A DNA stretch of 64,000 nucleotides from Maridesulfovibrio sp. (GTDB taxonomy: Bacteria; Desulfobacterota; Desulfovibrionia; Desulfovibrionales; Desulfovibrionaceae), in assembly GCF_963677005.1 (NCBI RefSeq), contig NZ_OY781616.1, positions 3,047,001 to 3,111,000 of the forward strand. The letters run 5' to 3'. Below the pieces are notes generated by a model. That model did not search any database, was not told where the DNA came from, and saw only the letters and a list, made by a program, of their open reading frames with translations. Position numbers and translations under genes: made by a program. Shown one piece after another: positions 60,931-64,000 of the stretch. How positions within the stretch are numbered: the first letter of the stretch is position 1; each line of letters opens with the position of its first letter.

Positions 60931-62317
60931 TACAAGCCGCAAGGGCGCGTCCATACGGATAACTGCTGCTGTCTCGGTTCTTTTACAGATTATGTTCTTT
61001 GTGCAGTGCGCAACGGCATCCGCAACCGAGATAACCTTCTGGACCACGGAGGTAAACCCGGAACGGCAGGCGGTCATAGAGTATCTGGTGCGTGCTTTCA
61101 GAATCAACCATCCTGACATTGCGGTCAATGTTAGAGGAGTAGAGGAGAACAAAATCGCCGCAGAGCTGGCCCGGGCGCGCGAGGCCGGAAGCGGACCGGA
61201 TATGATAGGCTGTGCTTCAGACCTGATTGTATCTTTCGACAGCCGTGGATGGACCAACTTTGCTGAAACCGGAAGGGTGATCAGCGGGATAGGCCGCAAT
61301 AACTTTTATCCCGGTGCCTTGAACAAGCTGCGGCTTGCAAACGGCAGGTTCTGCGGAATTCCATTCAACGGATGGGTACAGGGCATCTGGTACCGCAAGG
61401 ACTGGTTTGAGGAAAAGGGGCTTGCTCCACCGGATACCTGGGATAATATTCTCAAGGCGGCCAGGGCGTTTCATGACCCTGAAAACGGAAGATACGGCAT
61501 TCTTGTAGGGACCAGGGCGGATTCATACGCGGAGCAGATTTTTACGCACCTTGCCCTTTCCGCAGGGGGAAGGGAATTCTCAAAAAATGGAAAAGTTGTT
61601 TTCGATTCTCCGGAAATAATTAAAACAGCCCGTTTTTACAAGGAGTTGGCCAAGTACACCCCTCCCGGACCTCAGTGGTGGAGAGGCAGGGATTTCTACA
61701 TGCAGGGAAAGCTTGCCATGATGTTTTACTCCACATTCATAATGGACGATTTCGCCATAGAAAGTGTTGCCGCAGACTCGTTGGGAGGGAAGAATTTCCC
61801 GGATCTCAACGGCACATCGTTTGACGTCAACCTGTTGGAAAATACCTGCGTGGTACCGGTCATCACCGGTACGCGCAAGGCTGGATTCGGAGTTGTCCAC
61901 GCTCTGGGGCTGCTTGATACAGGGAGTAGGGAACGACAGGAAGCAACCGGATGTTTCGTGAATTTTCTGTTCCGGGAGGATGCGTACATAACCTGGCTGC
62001 ACATGGTTCCGGGCGGGATGCTGCCGGTATTGAAAAGCGTTACCAGGAACCCTGCTTTCTATCGGGATGCTCAAGGGGTCTTTCATAAATATTCAAGGCA
62101 AAGGATAGAAAAAGTCATTTCAGGATTCGATTCCCTGAAGAGCTTCAGTTTTGCCGACGGTGTGCTTCTTTCCAAGGCCGCGCAGGCATCCGCGCTCGGA
62201 ATTGTTCCGGCCATGATAGATAAGATAGTCAACCGGGGAGTTCCGGCCGAACAGGCCGTGCACGAAGCGGCAGCTGAACTTGAAACAATTGAAGAGGACT
62301 TGCCTGAAAAGCCGTAA
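60920..62317 (+). CDS. Orphan ABC-type extracellular solute-binding protein (family 1)
   Basis: The 465-residue protein has a Sec signal peptide (ITAAVSVLLQIMFFVQCATASA) and a family 1 carbohydrate-type binding protein: ITFWTTEVNPERQAVIEYLVRAF, SGPDMIGCASDLIVSF, IPFNGWVQGIWYRKDWFEEKGLAPPDTWDNILKAARAF, and MQGKLAMMFYSTFIMDDF. There is no lipobox and no permease or ATPase gene nearby. Its ATG lies inside the 3' end of the cyclase gene (11-bp overlap), preceded by GGGGGAGG. The likely role is to present a ligand to the cyclase's periplasmic sensor instead of to a transporter; that is inference from gene order. Confidence 0.85.
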   Translation: MPSNTSRKGASIRITAAVSVLLQIMFFVQCATASATEITFWTTEVNPERQAVIEYLVRAFRINHPDIAVNVRGVEENKIAAELARAREAGSGPDMIGCASDLIVSFDSRGWTNFAETGRVISGIGRNNFYPGALNKLRLANGRFCGIPFNGWVQGIWYRKDWFEEKGLAPPDTWDNILKAARAFHDPENGRYGILVGTRADSYAEQIFTHLALSAGGREFSKNGKVVFDSPEIIKTARFYKELAKYTPPGPQWWRGRDFYMQGKLAMMFYSTFIMDDFAIESVAADSLGGKNFPDLNGTSFDVNLLENTCVVPVITGTRKAGFGVVHALGLLDTGSRERQEATGCFVNFLFREDAYITWLHMVPGGMLPVLKSVTRNPAFYRDAQGVFHKYSRQRIEKVISGFDSLKSFSFADGVLLSKAAQASALGIVPAMIDKIVNRGVPAEQAVHEAAAELETIEEDLPEKP

Positions 62318-62330
62318 GTGAGGATAAAAA

Positions 62331-62354
62331 AAGCCCGCCGGGATCGGCGGGCTT
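62331..62354. terminator. Bidirectional terminator
   Basis: AAGCCCGCCG (62331-62340) pairs with CGGCGGGCTT (62345-62354). The A-run at 62325-62332 provides a U-run for the minus-strand repressor transcript. Confidence 0.88.
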
Positions 62355-62379
62355 ATCAAATCTTAACTAAGCTGGACAG

Positions 62380-63066
62380 TTACAGTTCCTGCATGACCCA
62401 GACAACTCTTCCGACAACATATTTATCCTGATCTTCCACGGCAATGTACTGCTCCGGATGCTGCGGTGCTTCCGGCCGCAGGATGAAGCGCGAATTTTCC
62501 GGATCAAAGAACACTCTGCGTATGACCACGCCCTGATGGGGGACATGAACAGCATAAATGTCTCCGGCCATCAGTCTTTTCTGGGAATCATCGACTCCGA
62601 CGAATGCATCTCTGCGGATAACCGGTTCCATGGACGAACCTTCCACTCTCAAAACTACGAGGGAAGTTCTGTAGAATGTTTCCGGTATGCTGAGCTCAGC
62701 TGTCTGCTGCGGCTTCCATGTCTGCGAGCTCACGTCTTCACCGGCCATTGAGGAAACAGGAACAACTCTTCCTCTGGACTGAACCTGGCCGTACTGTGCC
62801 GTTGTCTCGCTAAGGATTGTATCAGCCGAAATTTTTCCCTTTCCGGGTTTTAGATAAACAGGTTCTACCCCGTCGGAAAGCCATTCCGGGTTCAGGCCGT
62901 GCGTCCTGTACAGCTTGATGTACCATTCAGCGGGGATTGAACTGCGGCGCTTGGCATCAGAAATACTCGACTGGCGTATGTTCAGGATTTCTGCAAGCTG
63001 TACCTGTGTTCTTGTTCCCGTTGCTTTTTTTATTCTTTCAAGACTTTCATCAAACCATTTTGACAC
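62380..63066 (-). CDS. XRE/S24-type repressor with altered protease dyad
   Basis: The 228-residue protein joins a helix-turn-helix (RTQVQLAEILNIRQSSISDAKRRSSIPAEWYIKLYRTHGLNPEWL) to a LexA/CI-like C-terminal domain. The nucleophile serine is kept in RVEGSSMEPVIRRDAFVGVDD, but where LexA has the catalytic lysine (VKR) this protein reads VVIRRVFF, with Arg. Self-cleavage is therefore doubtful. The start is GTG at 63066 with AGGAGG 7 nt upstream; an in-frame start at 63132 lacks a site. No phage genes are in view, so it is probably a chromosomal regulator of the kind common in Desulfovibrio. Confidence 0.87.
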   Translation of the reverse strand: MSKWFDESLERIKKATGTRTQVQLAEILNIRQSSISDAKRRSSIPAEWYIKLYRTHGLNPEWLSDGVEPVYLKPGKGKISADTILSETTAQYGQVQSRGRVVPVSSMAGEDVSSQTWKPQQTAELSIPETFYRTSLVVLRVEGSSMEPVIRRDAFVGVDDSQKRLMAGDIYAVHVPHQGVVIRRVFFDPENSRFILRPEAPQHPEQYIAVEDQDKYVVGRVVWVMQEL

Positions 63067-63571
63067 GCCTTTACCTCCTGAGAAAACTCTGTGGGGATAA
63101 CTTATAGCTGACCGTGGACATAACTGGAGCATTCTAGTTGAATATCACATAGTATCCTGAAAATGTCTCGGTCTGAGCAAACTTGGTAAAGTGATAACAC
63201 GAAAAAGTAAAGTAGCAAAGAATTTCTACGTTACTGTCTACTGCATTAACACAACACTTTCATAGTAAGTTCTGTAAATTATTTTACAGCAAGTTGCAAA
63301 TAATGCATCGTGGTGCTGATGTAACTTAATGCAAAATATGTTTTTTTTGATATTAAATCCATGCGTTGAAAAAAAGAATATAAGCATTGCTTTAAAAATA
63401 GTATTGCAAGTGCATTCACAATATCGTCCAAATCGGAAATCAGCTTGCATAGAACGCCAGCACGGTGCGTTCCTGCCTTATGTTCAGGGCATATCCATTA
63501 TCGGCGGTAATCGTAATTATGATAATCTATTTTTATGTGTGTACCTATTGAAAAAAGATAGAGGCGACCGT
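63067..63571. other. AT-rich intergenic region between repressor and kinase fragment (505 bp)
   Basis: No protein gene is convincing. CTGTAAA (63271-63277) and TTTACAG (63282-63288) form an inverted repeat, and several short TGCAA/TGCAT words recur between 63290 and 63420. These could be binding sites for the adjacent repressor, but the pattern is not regular enough to call. There is no strong terminator stem after the kinase fragment. Confidence 0.4.
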
Positions 63572-64000
63572 CTATTTTCTCTTGAAAGGCAGGATAAAGT
63601 AGAAATTGTTTCCTCCATCCTGCGGTTCATAGCCGACTTCGCCTCCATGCAGTTCCACTACCTGACGCACAAAAAAAAGTCCGTGCCCGGAGCCGTATTC
63701 GTTGCCCACGTTCTCACTTCTGAATCCGGCCTGAAATAGTTTGTCGCGGTCATTTTCGGAAAGGTGAGGACCTGTGGTGAATACGTTCAGCTTCAGCCCG
63801 TCCCAGCCGTTCTGGAAATGGTCCGGAACCATATCCCAGCCATATGCAGTGAATTTATCGTTATGACCGTCCTGCATGGCCGCTTCTCTGGTGTATTTAA
63901 CTGCGTTTGAAAAGAAGTTTGCGTATACTTGGGAGATAAGTCCCACGTCTGCGACAATGCGCACTTCCCTGTCCGGGACTCCTCCCATGCTTATATCCAG
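63572..64000 (-). CDS. Sensor histidine kinase, C-terminal fragment (N-terminus beyond window)
   Basis: The frame is open to the window edge, giving 142 codons of a GHKL ATPase domain: LISQVYANFFSNAVKYTREA (N-box) and NEYGSGHGLFFVRQVVELHGGEVGYEPQDGGNNFYFILPFKRK (G2 region and C-terminus). The G1 box, normally DxGxG, reads FTTGPHLSEND, so the adenine-contacting Asp is replaced by Thr; catalytic competence is uncertain. An internal ATG at 63988 is probably not the start, since the dimerisation domain must lie upstream. Substrate regulator unknown. Confidence 0.85.
   Translation of the reverse strand: MDISMGGVPDREVRIVADVGLISQVYANFFSNAVKYTREAAMQDGHNDKFTAYGWDMVPDHFQNGWDGLKLNVFTTGPHLSENDRDKLFQAGFRSENVGNEYGSGHGLFFVRQVVELHGGEVGYEPQDGGNNFYFILPFKRK

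Overview
The window looks like a stretch of chromosome near the replication origin of a Gram-negative, anaerobic, Desulfovibrio-type sulfate reducer (Desulfovibrionales in the broad sense). This is an inference from gene content. The clues are the dnaA-dnaN-gyrB-gyrA block, a DUF39 homocysteine-biosynthesis protein, a tungsten/molybdenum aldehyde:ferredoxin oxidoreductase with its own polyferredoxin, a linked long-form HisG and HisI pair, many two-component proteins, and a composition of about half G+C. I see no insertion sequence, integrase, prophage block or CRISPR array.

Layout. 1-1758 (minus): small lipoprotein, ftsE, ftsX (cut by the window edge). 2080-5537 (plus): class I aminotransferase, phosphoglucose isomerase, cobS. 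5538-6803 (minus): mtnN and luxS, the SAH detoxification branch of the activated methyl cycle, divergent from a LysR regulator. 7981-12387: a beta-hydroxyacid dehydrogenase, a LysE exporter divergent from a MocR regulator with four phased operator repeats, an OmpA-like protein and a TetR regulator. 12439-15312: a natural fusion of an MrfA-type helicase and an MrfB-type exonuclease. 15353-20352: a Pat-type protein acetyltransferase divergent from its expected target, acetyl-CoA synthetase. 20575-27559: two histidine kinases, an NtrC-family regulator and a flippase-like membrane protein. 27823-34412: MFS exporter, rsmG, hisIG, a Fur-family regulator, two unrecognised genes and a TPR lipoprotein that overlaps gyrA.

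34409-42113 is the replication block gyrA-gyrB-dnaN-dnaA (all minus). It is followed by the DUF39 gene with an attenuator-like leader, a near-perfect parS-like site inside the rsgA terminator, a candidate structured RNA, and a sodium symporter with its 31-residue small subunit. 47496-51490 holds a lone receiver, fabD, a polyferredoxin/AOR operon and tRNA-Phe. 51549-58355 holds pgeF, 5-formyl-THF cyclo-ligase, a phosphoesterase, rlmH, a small glycine-tailed protein, an arginine-decarboxylase-type enzyme and panB. 58774-62317 is a sensory adenylate cyclase overlapping an orphan ABC-type solute-binding protein. The window ends with an S24/XRE repressor and the 3' part of another histidine kinase.

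The most unusual signals are non-coding. An interspersed element of about 80 bp, with three consecutive potential hairpins, occurs four times in full and once as a half copy. A relative near 53150 keeps the architecture while both arms of the main palindrome differ. Also notable are an orphan promoter-to-terminator unit with multibranch folding potential at 44984-45269, a parS-like site 1.6 kb from dnaA, and promoters of two regulators that predict leaderless mRNAs.
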